NCBI GenBank assembly: GCA_001939945.1
Contig: MOEB01000041.1
Span: 1 to 36,151 of the forward strand
DNA: 36,151 nucleotides
Source: Aerophototrophica crusticola
GTDB taxonomy: Bacteria; Pseudomonadota; Alphaproteobacteria; Azospirillales; Azospirillaceae
Reading direction: 5' to 3'
The stretch's first letter is position 1. Every line of letters begins with the position of its first letter. This document shows, in pieces, positions 17,644-24,968 of this stretch. The notes beneath the pieces were generated by a model. It was not told the origin of the DNA. It searched no databases and saw nothing but the letters and a program-made list of their open reading frames with translations. The position numbers and the translations under genes were made by a program.

Positions 17644-18516
17644 TCAGCGGCTACCCGGCTGGCCCTGCTGCCCCTGCTGCAACCCGCGCTCCAACTGCCG
17701 GAACAGGCCGGTGGCCAGGTCGCCGGGTTGGCCCTCGGCGCGGGTGTCGGAGCGTTCCAGGTCGGCCAGGAGCTGGCGGGACGGGCGGCCCGTCACCTCC
17801 ATGCCCCGCTGGCGCTGGTACTGCTCGATGGCGGCGGAGGATTGCTGGTCCAGGCGCCCGTCCACCTCGCCCACCTCATAGCCCTTGTCGCGCAGCAGCA
17901 GCTCCGTCCGTTCCGCCATGTCACGGCTGCCGCTGTCATCGCGATAGCCGCGGTCGTCCTCCGCACTGCGGGTGCCGCGACCCTGGTCCTGCCCCTGCAG
18001 GCTGGCCAGGAGCTGGCGGCTGGGCTCACCGGTGACCCGCATGCCGTTGTCCCGCTGGTAGGCGCGGATGGCGGACTGGGTCTCGCTGTTCATCTGGCCG
18101 GTGATCTCGGAGATGGGATAGCCCCGGTTGCGCAGCCCGTACTGCAGGTCGGCCACCGTGTCCCGGTCCAGCGTGCCGCTGCCGCGGTCCTGGTTGCCGG
18201 CATAGCTCCTGTCCTCCTGGAGGCGGGCGTAGAGCTGGGACGAGGGCTCGCCCGTCACCGGCAGGTTGTTGTCGCGCTCATAGGCGCGGATCGCCGCCTC
18301 GGTCCCCGGACCCATGCGGCCGTCGGTGCTGCCGGGGTCGTAGCCCGCCCGGGCCAGGGCCCGTTGCAGGTCGGCGATGCGGCTGTCGCCGCTTTCCTGG
18401 CCGAGGATGGAGCGGGCCCGGTCACCCCAGTTGATGCCGCTGTCGGAGGATTGGGCCTGCGCTCCCAGCGTGGTGCCGGCCAGCAGGGCAAGGCCGAGGA
18501 ATGTGCTGCGGATCAT
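17644..18516 (-). CDS. Secreted protein with three peptidoglycan-binding repeats
   Basis: The 290-residue product has a signal peptide (FLGLALLAGTTLGAQAQ) and three PG_binding_1-type repeats, near residues 45-100, 115-170 and 205-255. Each has the LQ..L...GY..G..DG..G..T..AI..YQRDNG..VTG.PS.QLL pattern. Charged, Gly/Asp/Arg-rich linkers separate them, and a Gln/Gly-rich tail follows. There is no catalytic domain, so it probably anchors to or senses cell wall in the periplasm. ATG 18516 fits the signal peptide start. The neighbouring upstream gene encodes another protein of the same repeat family. Confidence 0.88.
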   Translation of the reverse strand: MIRSTFLGLALLAGTTLGAQAQSSDSGINWGDRARSILGQESGDSRIADLQRALARAGYDPGSTDGRMGPGTEAAIRAYERDNNLPVTGEPSSQLYARLQEDRSYAGNQDRGSGTLDRDTVADLQYGLRNRGYPISEITGQMNSETQSAIRAYQRDNGMRVTGEPSRQLLASLQGQDQGRGTRSAEDDRGYRDDSGSRDMAERTELLLRDKGYEVGEVDGRLDQQSSAAIEQYQRQRGMEVTGRPSRQLLADLERSDTRAEGQPGDLATGLFRQLERGLQQGQQGQPGSR

Positions 18517-18643
18517 GGAAGCCACCGCGTGTCTGTTGCCGATTGGACTTGGCAACAGGAGGTGGCGGGGTGGGTTCCCCCCTGGGGCGAGGCGCGGCCC
18601 CAAGCCCGACAAAGGTCCCAGGCAGCCACCCCGTCAACGTGAA

Positions 18644-18672
18644 AGGCCCGGCGGGGGGTCCCCGCCGGGCCT
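18644..18672 (-). terminator. Terminator-like hairpin between the two peptidoglycan-binding genes
   Basis: A perfect 13-bp stem (18644-18656 AGGCCCGGCGGGG with 18660-18672) has a 3-nt loop. On the minus strand TTT continues from it. It lies 25 bp beyond the stop of the 18697 gene. Confidence 0.7.
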
Positions 18673-18696
18673 GCATCACTAACCCGTCACCGCCGC

Positions 18697-19248
18697 TCAG
18701 CGGTCGCCGCTGGTCCCGGTGGGGCCTTCCGGCGTGTTCTGCGACTGGGTGTTGGCACCGGTGCTGCTGCTGCCCGTCGTGCCCGCGGCGGGAGGCTGGG
18801 AGGTGCTGCCGGACATGCCGGTGTCGCTGCTACCGCCCATGCTGCCCGACGAGGAGCCGCCGCCCAAGCCCACCTCGGGCTCCGCACCCGGCTCGCCCGT
18901 GGCGGAAGCCGCCATGAAGGCGCTCTGGTCGATGCCCAGCGCGGTGATGACATCGGGGCTCAGGTCACCCTGGGCGGACTGCATGCCCTGGGCCTGCTGG
19001 AACTCCTTCAGGGCCGCCTTGGTGTTCGGTCCCCAGACACCGTCCACGGTGACCTGCTGGCCCTTGTCGGACAGCGCCTGCTGGACCTGCTTCACCTGGT
19101 CCTGGGTCAGGTTGGACGGCTTCATCTTGCCCGCGGAAGCGGTGCTTTCCGTGCCGGCCATGTCGCTGCTGGCGGACTGGGCCAGAGCCACCGGGGCGGA
19201 GAAGAGCATCGCGGCGGCCGCGGCGGCGGCCAGCATGTTCGCCTTCAT
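18697..19248 (-). CDS. Secreted single-repeat peptidoglycan-binding protein with Ser/Gly tail
   Basis: The 183-residue product has a signal peptide (MLAAAAAAAMLFSAPVALAQ) and one PG_binding_1-like repeat near residues 45-100 (LTQDQVKQVQQALSDKGQQV, VDGVWGPNTKAALKEFQQAQGM). A low-complexity tail of about 70 residues rich in Gly, Ser and Thr follows. GGGAAGA precedes the ATG at a suitable distance. It lies upstream of a three-repeat relative, but the hairpin between them suggests separate transcripts. Function beyond wall binding is unknown. Confidence 0.85.
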   Translation of the reverse strand: MKANMLAAAAAAAMLFSAPVALAQSASSDMAGTESTASAGKMKPSNLTQDQVKQVQQALSDKGQQVTVDGVWGPNTKAALKEFQQAQGMQSAQGDLSPDVITALGIDQSAFMAASATGEPGAEPEVGLGGGSSSGSMGGSSDTGMSGSTSQPPAAGTTGSSSTGANTQSQNTPEGPTGTSGDR

Positions 19249-19449
19249 GGGAGTCTTCCCTTGGCTGTTGTCGGTTGTGGGGCCCAACAGCCTTTCCCGG
19301 CAGGAATCACGGCCCGACTCCGCGAAGGCCGCAAAAGTCACGAAAAGGCCCCAATTTCAGCAGCTTGAGAGAAGCTGGCCATCCCAGCCCGATGGGGACC
19401 GACGCCCCGGGGCAATACCCGGACACGCCACGTCCGGGAAGGCCCCCCG

Positions 19450-20556
19450 TCAGGACAAGGCCTTCCTCTGCCCCCCGCCGCGCAGCCGTCGCCCATAAGC
19501 CAGCGCCCCATACCCGGACAGCAGCACCAGCCCCACCCCGAATAGCGCCACCGCCAGCCGGTATGCCAGACCCCCCACCCGTCCGGAATGCAGGGGATAG
19601 GCGGTGTTCAGGATTTGGAACCCGGCCGGCAGGGTCGTGGCGTCCAGGGTTGCCAGCACGGCGCCTGACGCGTCTACGCGCAGAGTTGTCCGTCCGTTCG
19701 GGTGCCATTCCGCCGGCTGCCGCAGGCGCAGCTCCACGGCGGCGTTCTTGGCCGTGGGCCAGATGGCGAAGCGGATGGTGGCGTCGGGGAAGCGCTGCCA
19801 CGCGGCGCCGAACACCGCTTCCCAGGCGATGGGCGCGGGCTCCGCCGCCGCGTCGGGCTTGGGCGGCGGGGGTACCGCGGGCATGGGACCGGACGCCCAG
19901 GCCGCCACGGCCCGGCTGCTCTCCGGGAAGGTCAGCGCCACCCCCGTTACCGCTACCAGCAGCAGCGGCAGCGCCAAGGCCAAGCCCAGGTCCCGGTGCG
20001 CGGTGATCAGGGCGGCCCGCCGCGGGTTCTTCGGCCAGACCCGGCACTTGAACTGGCCCCAGGTGGCGGAGGCCAGCACCACGCCGACCACCAGCATCAC
20101 CACCAGCGCCAAGCCGACGAAGCCGATGGCCTTCAGCCCCACATCGTCCAGCAGCAACCGGTGGTGCAGGTCGAACAGCCACTCCATGAACCGGCCGTTC
20201 TCTTCCCACCGGTCCAGCAGCGCGCCCGTCCGCGGGTCCAGAAGGGCGCCGCCCCCGTCGGTCAAGAACACTTGGTCCAGCGGCAGCCGGTCCGTGGCGA
20301 AACGCACCAGCCGCACCTCCCCCGGCAGGGCAGCCGCTGCCGCCCGAGCCCGAACCGCCAACCCCTCCGCCGTCGCCGCCGGCAGGTCCCCCGCCGACGC
20401 CGGCACGGTCAGCCGCACCCAGTCGTCCCGGAAGGCCAGCAGCGTGCCTGAGGCCCCCAGCATGACCAACCAGAGGCACAGGAACAGCCCTGCCCAGGCA
20501 TGCAGCCTTGACAACCAGGGCCGCCAGACGGAGCGGAAGGGCCGGCGGCCCGGCAT
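19450..20556 (-). CDS. PepSY-domain inner-membrane protein, siderophore-uptake partner
   Basis: The 368-residue product is a PepSY_TM (PiuB-like, iron-regulated) membrane protein. Visible parts are the N-terminal FRSVWRPWLSRLHAWAGLFL entry into the first membrane helix, a PepSY-like periplasmic segment around 45-115, the conserved WLFDLHHRLLLDD, a second helix pair near 140-212 with HRDLG between, and a last helix near 335-355. Its ATG overlaps the TGA of the siderophore receptor (ATGA), so the two are translationally coupled. Relatives occur with ferri-siderophore receptors and are thought to help reduce or process iron complexes at the inner membrane. Confidence 0.9.
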   Translation of the reverse strand: MPGRRPFRSVWRPWLSRLHAWAGLFLCLWLVMLGASGTLLAFRDDWVRLTVPASAGDLPAATAEGLAVRARAAAAALPGEVRLVRFATDRLPLDQVFLTDGGGALLDPRTGALLDRWEENGRFMEWLFDLHHRLLLDDVGLKAIGFVGLALVVMLVVGVVLASATWGQFKCRVWPKNPRRAALITAHRDLGLALALPLLLVAVTGVALTFPESSRAVAAWASGPMPAVPPPPKPDAAAEPAPIAWEAVFGAAWQRFPDATIRFAIWPTAKNAAVELRLRQPAEWHPNGRTTLRVDASGAVLATLDATTLPAGFQILNTAYPLHSGRVGGLAYRLAVALFGVGLVLLSGYGALAYGRRLRGGGQRKALS

Positions 20557-22637
20557 CAGAAGCGCACCGACAGGGCAGCCTTGGCCGTGCGCGGCCCGCC
20601 CACCCCCAGCAGGCCGTTGCCGGCGGAGTTCCAGTAGGACCGGTCAGTCACGTTCTCCACCGCCAGCCGCGCCGTGTACTCCCGCCCGCCCAGCTCGAAC
20701 CCGTACCGGGCGCCGAGGTCGAAGGTGGTGTAGCCGTTGACCCAGGCCTGGTTCAGGTTGTTCACGGCCCGCCGCCCCACATGGAATGCCCCCGCCGTCA
20801 GGGCCAGCCCCTCCACGGCCGGGGGACGGTACTCCACGAAGACGGAGCCGGAGAAGCGGGCCGTGTTCTCCGGCCGCTTGCCGATCAGGGCGGTGTTGGC
20901 CGCCTTCTCCAACGTCGCGTCAAGCAGCAGGGCGGATGCATAGACGGACCAATCCCCCGTCACCTCGCCGGTCACGCTGGCCTCCCACCCCTTGTAGCTG
21001 GTGCGGCCGTCCTGGACGAAGCGGCGCTCCGCGTTGGTGAAGGCGCTGGGCCGGTCCACCTCGAACCGGGCGAGGGTCACCAGCAGGCTGTCCAGCGGCT
21101 CCGCCTTCACCCCCAGCTCCCATTGCTCCGACGTGGCGGGGGGCAGCACCTCGTTGGCGTTGACGGCGTTGGCGGGGGCGGTGCCGCCCTCCTCCAGCCC
21201 CTCGATCCAGGTGCCGTACAGGCTGACCCAGGGCAGCGGCTTCACCACCACGCCGACGGAGGGCGATGTCTCGGTCGCCGTGTAGCGGCCATTCTCATAG
21301 TCGCTGTAGCGCAGACCCGCCATCACCTGCAGCCAGTCGCCCAACTCCGCCCGCTCGAAGACATAGGCCCCGCGGTCCTCGATCTTGCTGGGGCTGGTGG
21401 GCAGGGACGGGATTTCCGTCACCGGCACGGGCCGCGGGCTGTAAAGGTTCTGGCCGAACGTCACCTGCCGCTGGCCGGGGGCGTCCTGCTTGCGCTCGTT
21501 GCTGGTGGCGCCGAAGGTCAGGGTGTGACGCACCGGGCCGGTGACCAGGGCGCCGGTCAGCTCCCCCCGCAGGTTCCGATTCTCATAATCCTGGTCGTGC
21601 ACCAGGAAGGCCAGCAACTGCCCCTCCCCGGTCACCAGATTGTAGCTCTGGAACTGGGAAAAGGCGCGGTCGCGCTGGGTGTGGGCCTGCCCGGCCTCCA
21701 GCGTCAGCACCCAGTCCGGGGTGAAGCGCCAATCCACCCGGCCCAGCAGGTTCAGCGCCTCCGCATCGTATTTCTGCCAGGACCCCGCCAGGTTCCGCTC
21801 CGCCGGCGGGATGCTTGGCAGGGTGATGCGCCCGTTCACCGCGGGCAGCAGGGCGATGGCCGCCGGCTCCCCGATGCTCTTCTCGATGTACTCGGCGTCC
21901 AGCTTGAAGGACAGGGTCTCCGTCGGGTTCCAGTCCAGGGCGGCGGAGGCCAGGGCCCGGTCGCCGTCCGCCCCGTCGATGCCGGCGTCCACCCGCCCCG
22001 CCAGGGCGTTCAGCCGCACGCCCAGGGTCCCGTCCTCGCTGGTGCGGCCAAGGTCGGCATGGGCCGTCACCCCGCCATGGCCGGTGGCGGTGACGGTCGC
22101 CGTGGTCAGCGGCTCGGCCGTGGGGCGCTTGGTGGTCAGGTTGACGATGCCGGCGGGGGAAGTGAAGCCGTAGTACAGGGCCGACACGCCCTTCAGCACC
22201 TCCACCCGCTCCTTGTTCTCCAGCGGCAGGTCGATCAGGTTGATGATGGGCAGGGAGCCGTTCAGGCAGTAATTGCCCCGGTTCTCCACCGTGATGCCGC
22301 GGATCGCCAGATTGTCATAGGTGGCGCCGTTGAGCTGAGACCGCGTCACCCCCGCCGTGTTGCGCAGCGCCGTGTGGATGGAGGTGGCGAGCTGGGCATC
22401 CAGCACCTCCCGCGGGACGACGCTCACCGTCAGGGGCGTGTCCAACTGGCGGGCGTTGCGGAAGGTGCCCGCCTGCACGAAGGCCGCGCCATAGCCCGCC
22501 CGGTCGGCGGTGACCACGATCTCCTCCAGCAACGCGTCGTCCGGGGCCTGCTGGGCCATGACCGGGGCGACGGGAAGGGCGGCGGCCAGGGCCAGCAGGG
22601 CGGACAGGCGGCGGGCGGGGCGGGCGGTCTTGGGCAT
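20556..22637 (-). CDS. TonB-dependent siderophore receptor
   Basis: The 693-residue product is an outer-membrane ferric-siderophore receptor. It has a signal peptide (LSALLALAAALPVAPVMAQQ), a TonB-box segment (LLEEIVVTAD), a plug (LDTPLTVSVVPREVL, ALRNTAGVTRSQ, DNLAIRGITVENRGNYCLNG, KERVEVLKGVSALYYG, PAGIVNLTTKRP) and a barrel ending AALSVRF with terminal Phe. The plug matches the TonB-siderophore group. The ATG at 22637 gives a proper signal peptide; the longer frame would start inside the Fur box region. A Fur box lies about 90 bp upstream. The PepSY gene follows with a 1-nt ATGA junction. Confidence 0.94.
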   Translation of the reverse strand: MPKTARPARRLSALLALAAALPVAPVMAQQAPDDALLEEIVVTADRAGYGAAFVQAGTFRNARQLDTPLTVSVVPREVLDAQLATSIHTALRNTAGVTRSQLNGATYDNLAIRGITVENRGNYCLNGSLPIINLIDLPLENKERVEVLKGVSALYYGFTSPAGIVNLTTKRPTAEPLTTATVTATGHGGVTAHADLGRTSEDGTLGVRLNALAGRVDAGIDGADGDRALASAALDWNPTETLSFKLDAEYIEKSIGEPAAIALLPAVNGRITLPSIPPAERNLAGSWQKYDAEALNLLGRVDWRFTPDWVLTLEAGQAHTQRDRAFSQFQSYNLVTGEGQLLAFLVHDQDYENRNLRGELTGALVTGPVRHTLTFGATSNERKQDAPGQRQVTFGQNLYSPRPVPVTEIPSLPTSPSKIEDRGAYVFERAELGDWLQVMAGLRYSDYENGRYTATETSPSVGVVVKPLPWVSLYGTWIEGLEEGGTAPANAVNANEVLPPATSEQWELGVKAEPLDSLLVTLARFEVDRPSAFTNAERRFVQDGRTSYKGWEASVTGEVTGDWSVYASALLLDATLEKAANTALIGKRPENTARFSGSVFVEYRPPAVEGLALTAGAFHVGRRAVNNLNQAWVNGYTTFDLGARYGFELGGREYTARLAVENVTDRSYWNSAGNGLLGVGGPRTAKAALSVRF

Positions 22638-22727
22638 CGGTCTCGGCAGGCTGAAGGGAATTGGCCGCGGCCCCAGTGCGAGAATGCGAACGATTTGCAC
22701 CTTGGCCGCGGCGGCCTGCATCGCCAG

Positions 22728-22746
22728 ATTGAGAATGATTGTCAAT
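22728..22746 (-). promoter_or_regulatory. Fur box upstream of the siderophore receptor
   Basis: ATTGAGAATGATTGTCAAT is a 19-bp inverted repeat (ATTGA-N-AAT-N-ATT-N-TCAAT) that closely follows the classical Fur consensus. It sits 91 bp before the receptor ATG, where it would repress transcription when iron is sufficient. Confidence 0.8.
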
Positions 22747-22800
22747 TCGAAATCGCCGCCCCGGCAGGTTTTCTGCCCGGGTGTGGCCAGTGTCGGGTTC

Positions 22801-22833
22801 GGCATAAGATGAGAAAAGTTGGCATAAGCCGAA
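22801..22833 (-). promoter_or_regulatory. Paired GGCATAAG direct repeats, possible activator site
   Basis: GGCATAAG occurs at 22801 and again at 22821, exactly 20 bp apart, and further matches follow each copy. TTCGGC (22798-22803) and GCCGAA (22828-22833) also form an inverted pair around the site. It lies about 55 bp beyond the Fur box, away from the receptor gene. Two same-face direct repeats are typical of AraC-type activators of siderophore genes. No such regulator gene is in the window. The remaining sequence to 22992 shows nothing else I can assign. Confidence 0.4.
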
Positions 22834-22992
22834 AATGAGTTGTGAATAAAGTCATAGTGCGGGAAGTAACGCCTCAGCAGTTTTCACTGATCTCTTTACT
22901 TCAAGTCCTAGAGACGCCATATTATCCGGGTCGACGCCGCAATTGGCAAAAGATGATATTCCTTTGGCTGGCTTTCTCCGCAGGAGGGCAAT

Positions 22993-23205
22993 ATGGCCGT
23001 ATGGTCCGAGGAAGAAGCTGCCGCGCGCTTCGGCGAGTTGCTCGATGAAGCGACACGAAGCGGGCCGCAGGTGGTCAACAGGGATGGTAAGTCCAATGTC
23101 GTGGTGTTGGACCTTGACGCATTTCAGGCACTTGCGCGTGCCGATGGTCGCTTCAAGGACCTGCTGGCCGCCATGCCGCGCATGAACGACGGGAGAGTAA
23201 AATAG
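22993..23205 (+). CDS. Phd/YefM-type antitoxin
   Basis: The 70-residue product has the Phd/YefM antitoxin layout: a DNA-binding N-terminus (WSEEEAAARFGELLDEATRSGPQVVNRDGKSNVVVLDLDAF) and a short toxin-binding tail ending MNDGRVK. CAGGAGGGCAAT gives a strong ribosome-binding site before ATG 22993. Antitoxins of this type are normally followed at once by a PIN-domain toxin, but no toxin follows here. The best partner is the PIN gene at 24327-24821, which lies about 1.1 kb away on the other strand. Confidence 0.85.
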   Translation: MAVWSEEEAAARFGELLDEATRSGPQVVNRDGKSNVVVLDLDAFQALARADGRFKDLLAAMPRMNDGRVK

Positions 23206-23241
23206 TATTCTACTCAATAGTGTATGATAGCAATTGTACAC

Positions 23242-23331
23242 GAGCGATTGTAAAGCATTCTCAGCACTGCCCAGCCGGCGAGTAAATTACGCCGGGGAGC
23301 GCCGGGATGGGAGTTTGATCTACAATCGCTC
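23242..23331. repeat. Nested inverted repeats downstream of the antitoxin
   Basis: GAGCGATTGTA (23242-23252) is perfectly inverted at 23321-23331. Inside lies a second hairpin, CCGGCG (23275-23280) with CGCCGG (23290-23295) around an AGTAAATTA loop. It sits between the convergent antitoxin and HEPN-like genes and could be a bidirectional terminator, a recombination site or a mobile-element scar. Confidence 0.55.
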
Positions 23332-23359
23332 CCACTCCATCCTGAACAAAGCCTTTTTA

Positions 23360-23926
23360 TCATCTTTGGTTTCCTGAAAGCGGAAAGAACAACTCATTGA
23401 TGCATCCGGCTGTGTAGTGGAGGATCTCCAATGCCATGCCAGGGGTATAAATGGACTGCCGCTCTGCATGGGAGGCCTGATTGCGAAGCTCCCGCGCCGC
23501 CTGCCAGCGCCCCGCGGTCGATTTATCGAACAGCCCGCGTTTGGCAGCCCATTCGATTCGGTCAGCGAAGGTCATCTTTGGTTTCTGACAGCCCGCCAAG
23601 CGGCACCGCGCGTCCAGGGCTGTATCGAGGACACGGAAGAGTTGCTCGGCACCCAAGGTGTACAAAGGGTAGAAGAAGGCGCCGTAGCACAAGGAACCTT
23701 TCGCCACCTCAAAGAGCTTACGAACCTCGAGGGGGGCATGATCTGTCAATTGCACCGCGAGCACTTGGCTGGCAAGGCTCTGCGGAGTAACAGATTGTGT
23801 GAAACTTGGCGCAGTGCACCAAACAAGATTACTGATGGCCTTGTCGGGAAGCAACCAGTTCTCGACAGTCAATCGCTTGAAGCCAAAAGCTTCAACCTCG
23901 TCACCCTCCACATTGTCGGTGCCCAC
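23360..23926 (-). CDS. HEPN-like helical protein
   Basis: The 188-residue product is predicted mainly helical. It contains ARELRNQASHAERQS, in which Arg148 and His153 form the Rx4H signature of HEPN RNases (RN...H form). The helices before it (FFYPLYTLGAEQLFRVLDTAL) and after it (GMALEILHYTAGCINELFF) fit the four-helix HEPN bundle. The start is a GTG at 23926, 9 nt after the stop of the 62-residue gene, which suggests a two-gene operon. HEPN proteins often act in toxin-antitoxin or anti-phage systems. No adjacent MNT nucleotidyltransferase is present. The family call is from the motif and helix pattern only. Confidence 0.65.
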   Translation of the reverse strand: MGTDNVEGDEVEAFGFKRLTVENWLLPDKAISNLVWCTAPSFTQSVTPQSLASQVLAVQLTDHAPLEVRKLFEVAKGSLCYGAFFYPLYTLGAEQLFRVLDTALDARCRLAGCQKPKMTFADRIEWAAKRGLFDKSTAGRWQAARELRNQASHAERQSIYTPGMALEILHYTAGCINELFFPLSGNQR

Positions 23927-23935
23927 CTAATGGCC

Positions 23936-24124
23936 TCAGGAGTTGTTGGTGTCTCGGCCATCAGGCTCCTTGGCCACGCCCTTGAAAGGTTTGCCATCGT
24001 CCTTTACCGCCATGAACTTCCCGTCGCCCTCGTTCCGCTTCTGCCAGAGCCCATCCTCACGTTGGAATTGGGTACGGCCCTTGACGGCACCGCGCCGGAA
24101 GCCCTCGCCCGTGTTCTTTGCCAT
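23936..24124 (-). CDS. Small basic conserved-looking protein, 62 residues
   Basis: The product begins MAKNTGEGFRRGAVKGRTQF and continues with DGLWQKRNEGDGKFMAVKDDGKPFKGV. It is strongly charged, with a WxKR...G+FM.VK pattern that I recall from small uncharacterised bacterial proteins. The ribosome-binding site (GGGATT) is weak. It precedes the HEPN-like gene by 9 nt and is probably cotranscribed with it, so it could be its partner or antitoxin. That role is an inference from position. Confidence 0.6.
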   Translation of the reverse strand: MAKNTGEGFRRGAVKGRTQFQREDGLWQKRNEGDGKFMAVKDDGKPFKGVAKEPDGRDTNNS

Positions 24125-24326
24125 TTGAACAATCCCAGAGCTTGAATTCGTCATTCCCCACGGCTTGATCCCGCACATCGCGTTCATCGGTGCCAGGATG
24201 CAGAATGCCGTAGCCGGTGATGATTGCGGGATCATATACCGGGCAATCTTTGACAGCAATCCGCATAGATGCTGGACGTCCTCTGCCCATGCCCAGCTTC
24301 TACCAAGATTCACGTCTGCTGCTATT

Positions 24327-24821
24327 TCAACGATGCAGCCCGTTCTGGCATTGGACCGCCAAAACGTCATCGGGCTCTGTCGCTGGCCGCAGGAGGTTAG
24401 GAACACGGGGCATGAATGGGTTCACCAAGCCAACACCAAAGCCCTCGAAATGACGGGTATTGCGGGTAGACACAACAAGGCCATGCCGCAGGGCCGACGC
24501 AGCGATCCAGGCGTCGGCTGGCGGCGGTGTCGGGGTGCGGGATGACAGCTCTCCCCAGATCCGGGCCGTTGCCACGTCGATTTTGAGGATCCTGTCGGCG
24601 AAGACGAAGGTGATGGCGGAAAGCCAACCTTGGAGCTGGCGGGCACGGGCGACATTCCGACGACGCACCAGCGCGACACCCTTGGCGATCTCCCCCACCG
24701 TCATCGCGTCAAGGAAGAGTTCCTCGTCAGGTATGGCCGAAAACCATGCGAGCACGTTCACGTCGGGCCTGGGCCGCGAGAGCTCGCTGGCCACATTGTT
24801 GTCCAGGAGATAGCCCAGCAT
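24327..24821 (-). CDS. PIN-domain toxin, VapC/FitB type
   Basis: The 164-residue product has a PIN-domain RNase fold with the acidic metal-binding residues in place: Asp7 (YLLDNNVASEL), Glu44 (TVGEIAKGV), Asp103 (PADAWIAASAL) and the TRNTRHF strand near residue 121. The SELSRPRPD start is typical of FitB/VapC toxins paired with Phd/YefM antitoxins. Nothing antitoxin-sized lies upstream; only 147 bp separate it from the AAA+ gene. About 25 residues after the usual end (LVNPF) look like read-through into unrelated sequence. It is probably the partner of the antitoxin at 22993, split from it by rearrangement. Confidence 0.85.
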   Translation of the reverse strand: MLGYLLDNNVASELSRPRPDVNVLAWFSAIPDEELFLDAMTVGEIAKGVALVRRRNVARARQLQGWLSAITFVFADRILKIDVATARIWGELSSRTPTPPPADAWIAASALRHGLVVSTRNTRHFEGFGVGLVNPFMPRVPNLLRPATEPDDVLAVQCQNGLHR

Positions 24822-24968
24822 GGCCCTACCCCGCCGTTTGGGGTGACGTGGAATGCTATGGTCAGGCCCGCCTCCTGTCCTGCACGCGAAGGTGAGCCCA
24901 TGCGCTCATGGGTGGGACGCCCGGCCCGGGGGGTAGCCCTGCCAGGCCGGACGACACAACCCCATGCA

